Below are positions 50,342 through 59,681 of a stretch of 64,000 nucleotides of DNA, one piece after another (position 1 is the stretch's first letter; the number at the start of each line of letters is the position of its first letter). Location: the NCBI RefSeq assembly GCF_024666595.1, contig NZ_CP088296.1, forward strand, positions 248,001-312,000. Direction: 5' to 3'. Below the pieces are notes generated by a model, which was not told the DNA's origin, did not search any database, and was given only the letters and a program-made list of their open reading frames with translations. The position numbers and the translations under genes are program-made. This DNA is from Sphingomonas sp. J315 (GTDB taxonomy: Bacteria; Pseudomonadota; Alphaproteobacteria; Sphingomonadales; Sphingomonadaceae).

Positions 50342-50956
50342 TCAGCGTTTTGCATTGTCCCAAACCTCCCGCACCACCATCACTCCCTCTAACAGCCCCG
50401 ACCCGACAAACGCCGCCAGCCATGCCTGCACGCGCGGCAGCTCCTGCGCCACGAGCCACACCCGGTCCACCGCGGCGAATTGCCGCACGAACGGGAGGAT
50501 CGCCGCGTCGGCCAGTCCGAACCGCTCCCCGCCCAGATACGCCCGCTCGACCAGCCGCGCTTCCAGATCCCCTAAAATCGCCAGCCCCGCCGCGCGGTGA
50601 TCCACGTCATCTGCCGCGAACCGTTCAGGATATTTGTACCGGTCGAGGTGATGCTTGAACGGCCCATCATTCGCCGCGATCAGCTCAACATCATCGCCCG
50701 TCAGCCAGTTCTCGGGATCGTTCCGCGCCAGTGCCCAGTGCATGATGTCTAGGCTCTCGTCGATCACGCGGCCGTCGGGCAGCACCAGCACCGGCACCGT
50801 CCCCTTGGGCGATGCCGCCAGCATTTCCGCCGGCTTGTCGCGCAAGCGCACCTCGCGATGCTCGACCGCGATCCCGCTCACCGCCAGCGCCAGCCGCGCC
50901 CGGATCGCATAGGGGCAGCGGCGGAAGCTGTAGAGGATCGGGTCAGTCAGCGTCAC
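50342..50956 (-). CDS. Glutathione S-transferase family protein
   Basis: 204 residues from GTG 50956. Thioredoxin-fold N-terminus [19 protein letters not shown], glutathione-contact cis-Pro in [12 protein letters not shown], then [11 protein letters not shown], and an all-helical C-terminal domain ([16 protein letters not shown]). Substrate unknown. Its start lies 14 bases inside the end of the trhO gene. Confidence 0.85.
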   Translation of the reverse strand: MTLTDPILYSFRRCPYAIRARLALAVSGIAVEHREVRLRDKPAEMLAASPKGTVPVLVLPDGRVIDESLDIMHWALARNDPENWLTGDDVELIAANDGPFKHHLDRYKYPERFAADDVDHRAAGLAILGDLEARLVERAYLGGERFGLADAAILPFVRQFAAVDRVWLVAQELPRVQAWLAAFVGSGLLEGVMVVREVWDNAKR

Positions 50957-51888
50957 GCTCCGGGAAGACCGCGCCGATATGCGCCTCGCCCCGCCCCTGC
51001 GCCAGCAGCGCCTGACGATGCCGCTCGGCATAGCTGGCGCGCTGTTCCGGCGTGCGGGTGCCGACACAGGCCGGGCAGCTTACGCCCTCGACATAGTCCG
51101 CGGACGCCCGCGCGTCCGGGCTCACCGGCATGCGGCACGCCCGGCACAGGACATGGTCGCCGAGCTCAAGCCCGTGCTTCACCGCTACCCGTTCGTCGAA
51201 CACGAAGCACTCGCCGTCCCACAAGCTGGCGTCCTGCGGCACCTGTTCGAGATAGGCGAGGATGCCGCCCTTGAGGTGAAACACCTGCTCGACCCCCTCG
51301 CTCAGCGCGAACGCGGTCGATTTCTCGCAGCGGATACCGCCGGTGCAGAACATTGCGATCTTGGGCGTGCGCCCCTCCGCCTCGATCTCCGCGCGCTTGG
51401 CGCGGAACCAGTCGGGAAACTCGCTGAAGCTGCGCGTCTGCGGGTCGATCGCCCCGCGAAAGGTGCCGATCGCGACCTCATAATCGTTGCGCGTGTCGAT
51501 CAGCACCGTGTCGGGATCGGCGATCAGGTCGTTCCACTCGGTCGGCGCGACATAATGGCCGACGCCGGCCAGCGGATCGATGTCCGGCTGCCCCATCGTC
51601 ACGATCTCGCGCTTCAGCCGCACCTTCATCCGGTGGAACGGCATCACGGCAGCGTGCGAGAATTTGACGTCGATATCCGCGCAACCGGGCAGCGCCCGGA
51701 TATGCGCCAGCACCGCGTCGATCGCCGCATCGCTGCCCGCGATCGTCCCGTTGATTCCCTCGCGCGCCAGCAGCAACGTGCCCTTCACCCCCCTGCGCGA
51801 CGCACAGCTCCAGCAGCGGACCACGAATGGCCGCCGGATCGTCGAACCGGGTGAATTGATACAGCGCCGCGACGCGGACTTCGCTCAT
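50943..51888 (-). CDS. trhO: tRNA uridine(34) hydroxylase, rhodanese family (one frameshift)
   Basis: About 315 codons from ATG 51888 (TGATG overlap with the chpT stop). N-terminus [16 protein letters not shown], then a break in six C at 51788-51793. With five it reads [23 protein letters not shown], the family consensus. The rhodanese-like domain has [14 protein letters not shown] and the active Cys in [15 protein letters not shown]. The C-terminal segment has two Cys pairs (CRACRMP, CPAC). The E. coli relative installs 5-hydroxyuridine at tRNA position 34. Probably intact in the organism. Confidence 0.88.
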
Positions 51889-52532
51889 CAGCTGACCTTG
51901 AACGCTGCCCCAAACAGCAGCACATCGGCGTCGGGCGGCGATACCTGCAGCTCGCCCCCGCCCTGCGTCACCAGCTGATGCACGAGATACGCCGCCGCCG
52001 CGCGCGGGGTCACCGGCGAATCGCCGGTATCGCCACTCAGCGCGCCGCGCAGCTCGCCGTCCAGCACGATGCGCGGCCCCTCGGCCCGCACCACGATCTC
52101 GACCATGTCGTCGCGCGCCTCGGCACCGATATCCAACTGCCCGCCGCGCACCAGCGCATCGCCGCCGATCAGCGCGAGATTGAGCAGCACCTTGATTACT
52201 TGCTTGGGCAGCACCGGATCCTCGACCATCCAGCCGATCGACACGCGGTGGTTGTCGCCGAACAGCCCGTCGATCGCCGCCTGCGCCTCACGCGTGTCGA
52301 CGGTGTCGCCGAACCCGCCTGCCGCGCCGAACGCCAGACGGAAGAACTTCAGCTTGTTCGCGCTCGCCTTCGCGCTCTCCGCGAGCAGCTCCAGGCAGCG
52401 CGCGCGCATCTCCGGGTCATGCTCGTCCGCCAGCAATTCCAGCCCGTTGTTGAGCGCGCCCACCGGGCTCAGCAGGTCATGGCACAGGCGCGAGCAGAGC
52501 AGGCTGGCAAAGTCGGTCGGCGAGATGTTCAT
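51888..52532 (-). CDS. chpT: Histidine phosphotransferase of the CtrA phosphorelay
   Basis: 214 residues from ATG 52532 (GGGAG five bases upstream); an in-frame ATG at 52544 is an alternative. Phospho-His in LCSRLCHDLLSPVGALNNGLELL (H18) within the ChpT helical hairpin, followed by a degenerate ATPase-like domain (VLLNLALIGGDALVRGG). ChpT relays phosphate from CckA to CtrA and CpdR. Its presence supports an alphaproteobacterial host. Confidence 0.9.
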   Translation of the reverse strand: MNISPTDFASLLCSRLCHDLLSPVGALNNGLELLADEHDPEMRARCLELLAESAKASANKLKFFRLAFGAAGGFGDTVDTREAQAAIDGLFGDNHRVSIGWMVEDPVLPKQVIKVLLNLALIGGDALVRGGQLDIGAEARDDMVEIVVRAEGPRIVLDGELRGALSGDTGDSPVTPRAAAAYLVHQLVTQGGGELQVSPPDADVLLFGAAFKVS

Positions 52533-52653
52533 GGATGCTCCCATTGCTCCTCGCCCCCTTTGGCGCACCCGCGCCGCCGCTGCAAGCACACCCTCTTCGC
52601 AACTGGACCAATCGCGGCTAGCGTCCGCCGCAAACAGACGTGGGAGAGACTGA

Positions 52654-53928
52654 ATGCGGCATATGCTGACAGCGTTGACGGCACTGACCCTTGCGATCCC
52701 GGCGGCCCCCGCGCTCGCCCAGACCCGCGCCGCGCCGGCCGATGCGGTCAAGCTCGACACCAAGCGCATCGACGCGATGCTCACGCAGATGGTCGCGGAC
52801 GGCCGCGCGGTAGGCGGGTCGGTGCTGGTGTGGAAGGACGGGCGCGAGGTGCATTTCGCCACGCGCGGGGTGGCCGACCGGGAGGCGAGCCGCCCGTTCG
52901 CGCGCGATACTTTGGTCCAGATCTATTCGATGACCAAGCCGGTCACCGGCGTTGCCCTCATGCAGCTATGGGAACAGGGCAAGTTCCGGCTCGACGATCC
53001 GCTCGCCCGCTACCTCCCTGACTTCGCGAACATGCAGGTGCAGGACGGCACCGGCCCCGATGGCAAGCCGCTGTGGCGCGCCGCGAGCCGCCCGATCACG
53101 ATTCGCGACGTGCTGCGCCATACCGCCGGCTTTGCCTATGGTCCCGGCCCGACCGAGGCGCACAAGGCGTTCGTCGCCGCCGACCCGCTCAATGCACAGA
53201 ATACGCTGGCCGAATTCGGCCGCCGTCTGGCGAAGGTGCCGCTGCTGTCCGAACCCGGCACCGAATGGCACTACAGCGCCGGGGTCGATGTTCAGGCGCT
53301 GCTGGTCGAGCGCCTCAGCGGCATGAAGTTCACCGACTATGTCCAGAAGCATGTCTTCGACCCGCTCAAGATGCGCGAAGCCGCCTGGCACCAGCCGATG
53401 GACCGCCTCCCGCGCTTTGCCGCGACCTATATCAAGCAGGGCGGCGGGCTCGTCCGCCAGCCCGACACCCAGATGCGCGAGCGCAACTTCCCCGGTGTCC
53501 CGCTGACGATGGGCGGCGCGGGCATCGTCGCCCCGATCGACGATTATATGCGCTTTGCCCGGATGCTGCTGAACGGCGGCGAGCTCGACGGCGCGCGTAT
53601 CCTGAAGCCCGCGACGATCCGGCTGATGGCGACCGACATGCTCGACCCGGCGATCAAGGAACGCGAATGGCTGATGGGCAAGATCGACGGCGGCTTCGGC
53701 GTCAACTTCGCCGTCCGCACCGCCCGCCCCGCCACGCCGGATCGCAACCGCGGCGCGGTCGGCGAATTCTTCTGGGACGGCGCGGCGACGACATTGTTCT
53801 GGGTCGATCCCGCCAACAACATGGCGGTGGTGTTCTTCGTCCAGACTTTCCCGTTCGACACGACGCTGCACACCGATATTCGCAAGGCGGTGTACGGCGC
53901 GGACTATCTCGGGCCGAAGGGGGATTGA
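52654..53928 (+). CDS. Secreted serine hydrolase (class C beta-lactamase/esterase family)
   Basis: 424 residues with a signal peptide ending ALAQT. The catalytic SxxK is IYSMTKPVTG (about 96), the Tyr motif is YSAGVDVQ (about 209), and the third element is EFFWDGAATTLFWVDP, where a Trp-Asp-Gly replaces the usual K/H-T/S-G. That pattern is common in esterase-like members rather than true AmpC enzymes. Expected in the periplasm, hydrolysing esters or peptides; resistance should not be assumed. Confidence 0.88.
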   Translation: MRHMLTALTALTLAIPAAPALAQTRAAPADAVKLDTKRIDAMLTQMVADGRAVGGSVLVWKDGREVHFATRGVADREASRPFARDTLVQIYSMTKPVTGVALMQLWEQGKFRLDDPLARYLPDFANMQVQDGTGPDGKPLWRAASRPITIRDVLRHTAGFAYGPGPTEAHKAFVAADPLNAQNTLAEFGRRLAKVPLLSEPGTEWHYSAGVDVQALLVERLSGMKFTDYVQKHVFDPLKMREAAWHQPMDRLPRFAATYIKQGGGLVRQPDTQMRERNFPGVPLTMGGAGIVAPIDDYMRFARMLLNGGELDGARILKPATIRLMATDMLDPAIKEREWLMGKIDGGFGVNFAVRTARPATPDRNRGAVGEFFWDGAATTLFWVDPANNMAVVFFVQTFPFDTTLHTDIRKAVYGADYLGPKGD

Positions 53929-53932
53929 AGAC

Positions 53933-54331
53933 TCACGTGAGTTCAACCCGTTCAAACCGCCCATGCAGCCCACTCGCCCCCGCGCGCCACGCGGTCAGCG
54001 CTTCGCCGGCGACGATCACCCAGATCTTCCCATCCGCCGCCGCCATCGCCGCGTCCGTAGCGGACGGCGTCGCATCGCCCGAGGGGTGCGAATGCCAGTA
54101 TCCGATCACGCGCTCCCCGCCCGCCCGCTCAGCCTTCAACGCCGCGATCAGCGCCGCCGGGTCGATCTCGAACCGCCGCGCCGGGTCGTCCGCCACATTG
54201 GCCGCGACACTCGCCCGCTCGACCCCGTCGGACCCGAACAACAGCCCGCACGCCTCCAGCGGCGCGGCCTCCGCCGCTGCGCGCTGAATTAGTGCAATAA
54301 CACAGCTTGAAATCCGCAAACCCATGCCCAT
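53933..54331 (-). CDS. JAMM/MPN+ metalloprotease-like protein
   Basis: 132 residues from ATG 54331 (or 54325). JAMM signature present: Glu in APLEACGLLFG and YWHSHPSGDATPSATD, giving the His-x-His-Pro and Asp zinc ligands. Prokaryotic members (RadC/Mec+/JAB types) cut peptide or ubiquitin-like C-terminal bonds, sometimes in sulphur-transfer pathways. No ubiquitin-like or E1-like gene adjoins it. The start is 12 bases from the divergent rluD start, so the promoters overlap the coding ends. Confidence 0.82.
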   Translation of the reverse strand: MGMGLRISSCVIALIQRAAAEAAPLEACGLLFGSDGVERASVAANVADDPARRFEIDPAALIAALKAERAGGERVIGYWHSHPSGDATPSATDAAMAAADGKIWVIVAGEALTAWRAGASGLHGRFERVELT

Positions 54332-54343
54332 CTGCGTAGCGCA

Positions 54344-55291
54344 ATGAACCGGGGGGTTTCCACACTCGAAGCGCGGATCGCGGATGCGGCAGATGGCTGG
54401 CGGCTCGACCGGGCTTTGGCGGATGCGCTCCCCACGCTTTCGCGTGAGCGGATCAAGGCGCTGATCTCCACCGGCAACGTCACCGGCCCCGACGGCCTGA
54501 TCCGCGATCCCAAGAAAAAGGCGCCCGGCGGGGCGCTGTTCACGCTCGTCGTCCCCGAACCCGAACCCGCGCATAACGAGGCGCAGGCGATCGACCTCAA
54601 CGTGGTCTATGAGGACGAACATCTGATCGTGATCGACAAGCAGGCCGGCCTCGTCGTCCACCCGGCGGCGGGCAATTTCGACGGCACGCTCGTCAACGCG
54701 CTGCTGCATCACTGCCAGGGCAGTCTGTCGGGGATCGGCGGGGTCGCGCGGCCGGGCATCGTGCATCGGATCGACAAGGACACGTCGGGCCTGATGGTCG
54801 CGGCCAAGACCGATCGTGCACATGTCGGCCTCGCCCGCCAGTTCAAGGACCATTCGATCGACCGCCGCTACCAGGCGATCGTCGCGGGCCGACCGAAAGC
54901 GTCAGGCGGAACCGTCGACGCGCCGCTTGCGCGTTCGCCGCAAAACCGCAAGAAGATCGCCATCCAGCCGGGCGGCAAGCGCGCGGTCACTCACTGGACG
55001 CTGGTGAAGCCGCTGTACGAGGCCGCTCTGGTCGAATGCCGGCTCGAAACCGGCCGAACGCATCAGGTGCGCGTGCACATGGCGTCGATCGGTCATCCGT
55101 TGATTGGCGACCCGGTTTATGGTAGAACGAAAAAAGAACACCGGGGGGTATTGGAAACCATGGGTTTCCGGCGCCAGGCCTTGCACGCGGCCCGGTTGGG
55201 GTTCATCCATCCTATCAATAGCCACGCTTTGGCGTTCGATAGCGAAATGCCTGCGGACATGCAGGAACTGATGGATAACCTTATCGTATAA
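54344..55291 (+). CDS. rluD: RluD-family 23S rRNA pseudouridine synthase
   Basis: 315 residues. S4 RNA-binding domain (RLDRALADALPTLSRERIKALI) followed by the catalytic domain with Asp in PGIVHRIDKDTSGLMVAAK and the LETGRTHQVRVHMASIGHPL end. Modifies 23S rRNA uridines near helix 69 in related bacteria. Confidence 0.9.
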   Translation: MNRGVSTLEARIADAADGWRLDRALADALPTLSRERIKALISTGNVTGPDGLIRDPKKKAPGGALFTLVVPEPEPAHNEAQAIDLNVVYEDEHLIVIDKQAGLVVHPAAGNFDGTLVNALLHHCQGSLSGIGGVARPGIVHRIDKDTSGLMVAAKTDRAHVGLARQFKDHSIDRRYQAIVAGRPKASGGTVDAPLARSPQNRKKIAIQPGGKRAVTHWTLVKPLYEAALVECRLETGRTHQVRVHMASIGHPLIGDPVYGRTKKEHRGVLETMGFRRQALHAARLGFIHPINSHALAFDSEMPADMQELMDNLIV

Positions 55292-55373
55292 GTATCTGAC
55301 CCGTCCGGATGGAGGGTCGACCGGCATCCCTGCCGCTACAGGGGGAAGCCACAAGAAAGGGAGTAAAGTGACC

Positions 55374-56279
55374 ATGGCCAGCGGAAGCAACGTCCCGGCG
55401 ACGATCCCCGCTCTCGGTGGTGAGGCGAGCCTCAACCGCTACCTCGCGGAGATCAAGAAGTTCCCGATCCTCGCGCCCGAGCAGGAATATATGCTCGCGA
55501 AGCGCTTTCAGGAGCATGGCGACCCCGAAGCGGCCGCGCAGCTGGTCACCTCGCATCTGCGCCTCGTGGCGAAGATCGCGATGGGCTATCGCGGCTATGG
55601 CCTGCCGGTCAGCGAACTGATTTCCGAAGGCAATATCGGCCTGATGCAGGGCGTGAAGAAGTTCGAGCCCGATCGCGGCTTCCGCCTCGCCACCTATGCG
55701 ATGTGGTGGATCCGCGCCTCGATCCAGGAATTCATCCTGCGCAGTTGGTCGCTCGTGAAGATGGGCACCACCGCCGCGCAGAAGAAGCTGTTCTTCAACC
55801 TGCGCCGGATGAAGGCGAAGCTCGACGCGTTCGAGGACGGCGATCTCAAGCCCGAGCATCTCGCCAAGATCGCGCACGATCTGGGCGTGACCGAGGAAGA
55901 GGTCACGTCGATGAACCGCCGCATGGCGATGGGCGGCGACACGTCGCTCAACGTGCCGATGCGCGAGGATGGCGAGAGCCAGTGGCAGGACTGGCTGCAG
56001 GACGACAGCGCCCTGCAGGACGAGGTCGTGGCCGAAGCGCAGGAGGCCGATGTCCGCCACTCGATGCTGGTCGAGGCGATGGACGAGCTCAATGAGCGTG
56101 AGCAGCACATCCTGACCGAACGCCGCCTGACCGACGATCCCAAGACGCTCGAAGAGCTGAGCCAGGTCTATGGCGTCAGCCGCGAGCGCGTCCGCCAGAT
56201 CGAGGTGCGCGCGTTCGAAAAGCTGCAAAAGGCGATGATGCGCCTGGCGGGCGACCGCCGCTTGCTTCCCGCGATGTAA
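55374..56279 (+). CDS. rpoH: RNA polymerase heat-shock sigma factor
   Basis: 301 residues from ATG 55374; GTG 55368 is possible. Sigma-70 regions: LNRYLAEIKKFPILAPEQEY (1.2), LVTSHLRLVAKIAMGYRGYG (2.1), EGNIGLMQGVKKFEPDRGFRLATYAMWWI (2.2-2.4), the RpoH box TAAQKKLFFNLRRMK, and region 4 LSQVYGVSRERVRQIEVRAF. Directs transcription of heat-shock genes. Lies 82 bases after rluD; the 5' leader has a small inverted GACCCTCC...GGAGGGTC-like element that could be structural. Confidence 0.96.
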   Translation: MASGSNVPATIPALGGEASLNRYLAEIKKFPILAPEQEYMLAKRFQEHGDPEAAAQLVTSHLRLVAKIAMGYRGYGLPVSELISEGNIGLMQGVKKFEPDRGFRLATYAMWWIRASIQEFILRSWSLVKMGTTAAQKKLFFNLRRMKAKLDAFEDGDLKPEHLAKIAHDLGVTEEEVTSMNRRMAMGGDTSLNVPMREDGESQWQDWLQDDSALQDEVVAEAQEADVRHSMLVEAMDELNEREQHILTERRLTDDPKTLEELSQVYGVSRERVRQIEVRAFEKLQKAMMRLAGDRRLLPAM

Positions 56280-56296
56280 GCTCGGGCGGGGGGCGG

Positions 56297-57106
56297 ATGG
56301 ACGATCGCAACGACGCAACGGGCGCACCGCGCCCGGAACCGCTCGGCGCGCGTCCGCTCCCCGACCTCGATCATCTCGACGGAATCGGCATTCAGCCCGT
56401 GAAGCCCGCAAAACCCCGCAAGCCGATCGCCCGCCGCATCATCGGCTGGCTGTTCAAGGGCGCGCTCGCCTTCGTCGTCGCGTCGGTGGCGATGGTCACG
56501 CTCTACCGCTTCGTGCCCCCGCCCTTCACCCTGACGATGATGGGCGATGTCTTTTCCGGCCATGGCGTGACCAAGAAATGGGTGCCCCTGTCGCGCATCG
56601 ACGCCGACATGGCGCGCGCCGCGATCGCGGCGGAGGACAGCAGCTTCTGTACCCATTCCGGTTTCGACTATGATTCGATGGCCGCCGCGATGCTGCGCAA
56701 TGCCAAGGGCGGGAAAGTGCTGCGCGGCGGATCGACGATCAGCCAGCAGACCGCGAAGAACGTGTTTCTGTGGCAGGGCGGCGGCTATTTCCGCAAGGCG
56801 CTGGAGGCGTGGTTCACGGTTCTGATCGAAACGATCTGGGGCAAGCGCCGGATCATGGAAGTCTATCTCAACGTCGCGGAGACCGGGATCGGCACCTATG
56901 GCGCCGAGGCCGGCGCGCGGCGCTATTTCAAGAAGGGTGCGGGCAATTTGACCCGCGCCGAAGCCGCACGCATCGCCGCCGTCCTGCCGCTGCCCAAGAA
57001 ACGCGCGGGTGTCGCGCCAAAGGGCTTCACCCGCCGCTACGGCAATTCGATCACCGCCCGCATCGGCGTTGTCCAGCGCGACGGGCTGGACGCCTGTTTG
57101 CGGTAG
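56297..57106 (+). CDS. mtgA: Monofunctional peptidoglycan glycosyltransferase
   Basis: 269 residues. A cytoplasmic Pro-rich lead is followed by one membrane helix (about 55-75) and a GT51 domain with catalytic Glu in AIAAEDSSFCTHSGFD, GGSTISQQTAKNVFL, and KRRIMEVYLNVAETGIGTYG. Polymerises lipid II glycan strands outside the membrane. Seventeen bases after rpoH, so they may be co-transcribed. Confidence 0.94.
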   Translation: MDDRNDATGAPRPEPLGARPLPDLDHLDGIGIQPVKPAKPRKPIARRIIGWLFKGALAFVVASVAMVTLYRFVPPPFTLTMMGDVFSGHGVTKKWVPLSRIDADMARAAIAAEDSSFCTHSGFDYDSMAAAMLRNAKGGKVLRGGSTISQQTAKNVFLWQGGGYFRKALEAWFTVLIETIWGKRRIMEVYLNVAETGIGTYGAEAGARRYFKKGAGNLTRAEAARIAAVLPLPKKRAGVAPKGFTRRYGNSITARIGVVQRDGLDACLR

Positions 57107-57199
57107 GGAGAGGGCATGACGGATCGCCGAAGTGGCAAACGTCAGTCCACCGGCACACCCTCCCTACGGACACCCCTACACATCGGGGGCGAACGAGTC

Positions 57200-57484
57200 T
57201 TATTTCTTTTCGGTCGGAACTGCCTTGTCGATCGCGTCGCCGGCCTTTTCCGCCGTGTCGCCGACCGCCTGCGCCGCCTCGGTGATCGCCGCGTCCTTGC
57301 GGGTCTCCGAATTGTTGCTGAGGAAGTAGAAGGCACCGACCACGACGATCACCAGCGCGATGATGCCGAGGATCAACCCGCCGCCACCGCCGCGCCGCTC
57401 GATCACCGTCGTGCCACCGCCACGCTCGGTCACGCGTTCCGCAGTCACGCCATCGGTGCGCTCGACAATCCGTTCTTCAGCCAT
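57200..57484 (-). CDS. Small membrane protein with N-terminal polar repeat
   Basis: 94 residues. N-terminal 35 residues contain repeated acidic/basic short motifs (VERTDGV, ERVTERGGG, TVIERRGGGGG), then one membrane helix (LILGIIALVIVVVGAFYFL) and a charged periplasmic-like helix (AAQAVGDTAEKAGDAIDKA). The tail has an 11-residue periodicity like LEA/apolipoprotein-type amphipathic helices, suggesting membrane or stress association. Unknown function. Confidence 0.65.
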   Translation of the reverse strand: MAEERIVERTDGVTAERVTERGGGTTVIERRGGGGGLILGIIALVIVVVGAFYFLSNNSETRKDAAITEAAQAVGDTAEKAGDAIDKAVPTEKK

Positions 57485-57563
57485 GTCTCATCTCCCAAAG
57501 GAACATTGGCGGCCCAACGCAGTGGACCAAATCATTGTTCCCGTTGTGAAATGTTCAGGATGT

Positions 57564-57887
57564 TCAGAACGGCAGCTTGAACCCCGGCGGCAGCGGGATG
57601 CCGCTGGAAAGCTTCGACATTTCCGCTGACGCCGCCGCATCCGCCTTGGCTCGCGCATCGTTGAGCGCGGCCGCGACCAGGTCTTCCAGCATCTGCTTTT
57701 CCGACGGCGCGAGCAGCGATTCGTCGATATCGACGCCGATGATCCGGCCCTTGGCGCTCGCCTTGACCTTGACCAGTCCGCCGCCCGATGCACCCTCGAC
57801 CTCGATCCCGTCGAGGTTCGCCTGCGCCTTGGTCAGCTCGTTCTGGACGTTCTGCGCCATCGCCATGATGTCTTCGATACTTTTCAC
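57564..57887 (-). CDS. ybaB: YbaB/EbfC nucleoid-associated protein
   Basis: 107 residues starting at GTG 57887. Typical KSIEDIMAMAQNVQNELTKAQ helix, then IEVEGASGGGLVKVKASAKG, and the C-terminal PLPPGFKLPF end. Binds DNA. Overlaps the dnaX stop as GTGA; the dnaX-ybaB pairing is usual. Confidence 0.93.
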   Translation of the reverse strand: MKSIEDIMAMAQNVQNELTKAQANLDGIEVEGASGGGLVKVKASAKGRIIGVDIDESLLAPSEKQMLEDLVAAALNDARAKADAAASAEMSKLSSGIPLPPGFKLPF

Positions 57888-59506
57888 CCAAACCTCCTGT
57901 TGTCGCGGGTCCAGCCGATCAGCTCGGCGTCCGGAAATGCTTCGAGCGCGGCGGCGACCACGGGCGATGCCAGCACGGCATCGCGCTCCGCCGCCTCGAG
58001 CGCCGCGCGTTCTTCATTCAATGTCGGCTGGCCAGGCGCATCGGTGACGCGCAGCGACCAGCGCTTGCCGAGCACGCGCCGCAACGCGCTCTCGAAATCA
58101 TGGACGAGATCGGCGGGGAGTCCCTGGCTGCTGACCTCGATCACCGGCTCCTCCAACCGGATCGGGCGGACAAGGTTCCGCACCCGCGCCGCAAGATGCA
58201 CCTCATGCGCCGCCGCCAGCCGCTCGACCAGCTCGGCCATGGTACGCGGAGCGGGCGCCTCGGCCGGCGCGCTCGGGGTTGCGGCGGGGCCAGGCCCGCC
58301 CATCGGCGCACCCTCGGCGATCTTGCGCGCCAGCTCGCCCGGATCGGGCAGGGTCGATGCATGGATCACGCGCAACAGCGCCATTTCGCACGCCTCGATC
58401 GGCAGCGCGGCGCGGATCACCTCGTCATGCCCCTTGAGCAGCAGCTGCCACAGCCGGTGCAGCGCCGGAAAGCCGAGCTTCCCCGCCCATTCGGCGAGCG
58501 CCGCCCGCTCCTCCGCCGCCTGCCCCGGAATCACGTCATTGCCGAGCTTCGCCAGTGTCACGCGATGCACGGTCTCCAACAGCGATTTCAGCACCGCCTG
58601 CGGATCGACGCCCAGATCATATTGTCCGCGCAGCGCCGCCAGCGCGCCCGCCGCGTCGCCCGCGATCACTTGGGTAAACAGCTCGCGGATCGCATTGCGA
58701 TCCGACAGGCCCAGCATGTCGCGCACCGCATCCGCCGTGACCGCCCCGCCCTCCATGCCGGCATGCGCAATCGCCTGATCCAGGATCGACAGCCCGTCGC
58801 GCGCCGACCCTTCCGCCGCGCGCGCGATCATCGCCAGCGCCTCGGGCTCGGCCTGCGCGCCTTCCTTCTCGACCACCTCGCCGAAATGCGCGGCAAGCTT
58901 CTCGGCGGGAATCCGCCGCAGGTCGAACCGCTGGCAGCGCGACAGCACCGTCACCGGCACCTTCTGCACCTCGGTCGTCGCGAACAGGAACTTCACATGC
59001 CCCGGCGGCTCTTCCAGCGTCTTGAGCAACGCGTTGAACGCGTTCTTCGACAGCATGTGCACTTCGTCGATGATGTAGATCTTGTACCGCGCCGACACCG
59101 ACGAATAGCGCGATGCGTCGATGATCTCGCGCACATCGTCGACGCCGGTATGGCTGGCGGCGTCCATCTCGATCACGTCGATATGCCGCCCCTCGGCGAT
59201 GGCGCGGCATGGCTCGCACACCCCGCACGGGTCGATTGTCGGCCCGCCCTGCCCGTCCGGGCCGATGCAGTTCAGCGCCTTGGCGATCAACCGCGCGGTC
59301 GACGTCTTGCCCACCCCGCGCACCCCGGTCAGCAGGAATGCATGCGCCAGCCGGTCGCGTTTGATCGCATTCCCCAGCGTCTGCACCATCGCATCCTGGC
59401 CGATCAGCTCGGCAAAGGTCTGCGGCCGGTATTTGCGCGCGAGCACGCGATACACGCTGTCCCGCGGCTGGGGCGGTTCGTCGAGGCCAAGAAGTGAATC
59501 GGACAT
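57884..59506 (-). CDS. dnaX: DNA polymerase III subunits gamma/tau
   Basis: 540 residues. Walker A LLTGVRGVGKTSTARL, zinc Cys in CIGPDGQGG, DPCGVCEPC, Walker B IIDEVHMLSKNAFNALLKTLEEP, sensor FLFATTEVQKVP, and an Ala/Pro linker near 405-425 before a tau-like C-terminal domain. The clamp loader ATPase. The SRP RNA gene lies about 40 bases upstream on the same strand. Confidence 0.96.
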   Translation of the reverse strand: MSDSLLGLDEPPQPRDSVYRVLARKYRPQTFAELIGQDAMVQTLGNAIKRDRLAHAFLLTGVRGVGKTSTARLIAKALNCIGPDGQGGPTIDPCGVCEPCRAIAEGRHIDVIEMDAASHTGVDDVREIIDASRYSSVSARYKIYIIDEVHMLSKNAFNALLKTLEEPPGHVKFLFATTEVQKVPVTVLSRCQRFDLRRIPAEKLAAHFGEVVEKEGAQAEPEALAMIARAAEGSARDGLSILDQAIAHAGMEGGAVTADAVRDMLGLSDRNAIRELFTQVIAGDAAGALAALRGQYDLGVDPQAVLKSLLETVHRVTLAKLGNDVIPGQAAEERAALAEWAGKLGFPALHRLWQLLLKGHDEVIRAALPIEACEMALLRVIHASTLPDPGELARKIAEGAPMGGPGPAATPSAPAEAPAPRTMAELVERLAAAHEVHLAARVRNLVRPIRLEEPVIEVSSQGLPADLVHDFESALRRVLGKRWSLRVTDAPGQPTLNEERAALEAAERDAVLASPVVAAALEAFPDAELIGWTRDNRRFG

Positions 59507-59547
59507 TGCGGAAGACCCTAGCGGCTCCGGGCGGTCACGTCATGTGG

Positions 59548-59644
59548 GGAAGGTGGGAGCCGGGACGACCCGACACGAAAATCGTTACGGCTGCTTCCTT
59601 CCGGATCTGACCGGGTTGGCGACGGCATCGTCCGCCCGACTCCC
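59548..59644 (-). ncRNA. ffs: Small signal recognition particle RNA (4.5S-type)
   Basis: On the minus strand the transcript begins GGGAGTCGGGCGGACGA and ends with TCGTCCCGGCTCCC, which pair into the long stem. The apical loop carries the diagnostic SRP core ATCCGGAAGGAAGCAGCCG between GGTCAG and the A-rich return strand. This is the Ffh-binding domain IV of bacterial SRP RNA. Length about 97 nt; the 3' end is set by stem pairing and is uncertain by a few bases. The dnaX neighbour is a common alphaproteobacterial arrangement. Confidence 0.9.
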
Positions 59645-59650
59645 GCGGCG

Positions 59651-59679
59651 CATATGGGGGAAGCTGACGCGGATTGCAA
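59651..59679 (-). promoter_or_regulatory. Probable promoter of the SRP RNA gene
   Basis: Minus-strand TTGCAA (59679-59674) and CATATG (59656-59651) are separated by exactly 17 bases, and the RNA's 5' GGGAG begins six bases downstream of the -10. The -10 is poor but position and spacing fit a housekeeping sigma promoter. Confidence 0.55.
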
Positions 59680-59681
59680 TC

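Noticed and set aside
57116-57580. Open frame on the plus strand over the small membrane gene and ybaB upstream region
   Set aside because: No start context or family features; antisense to the better-supported minus-strand genes.
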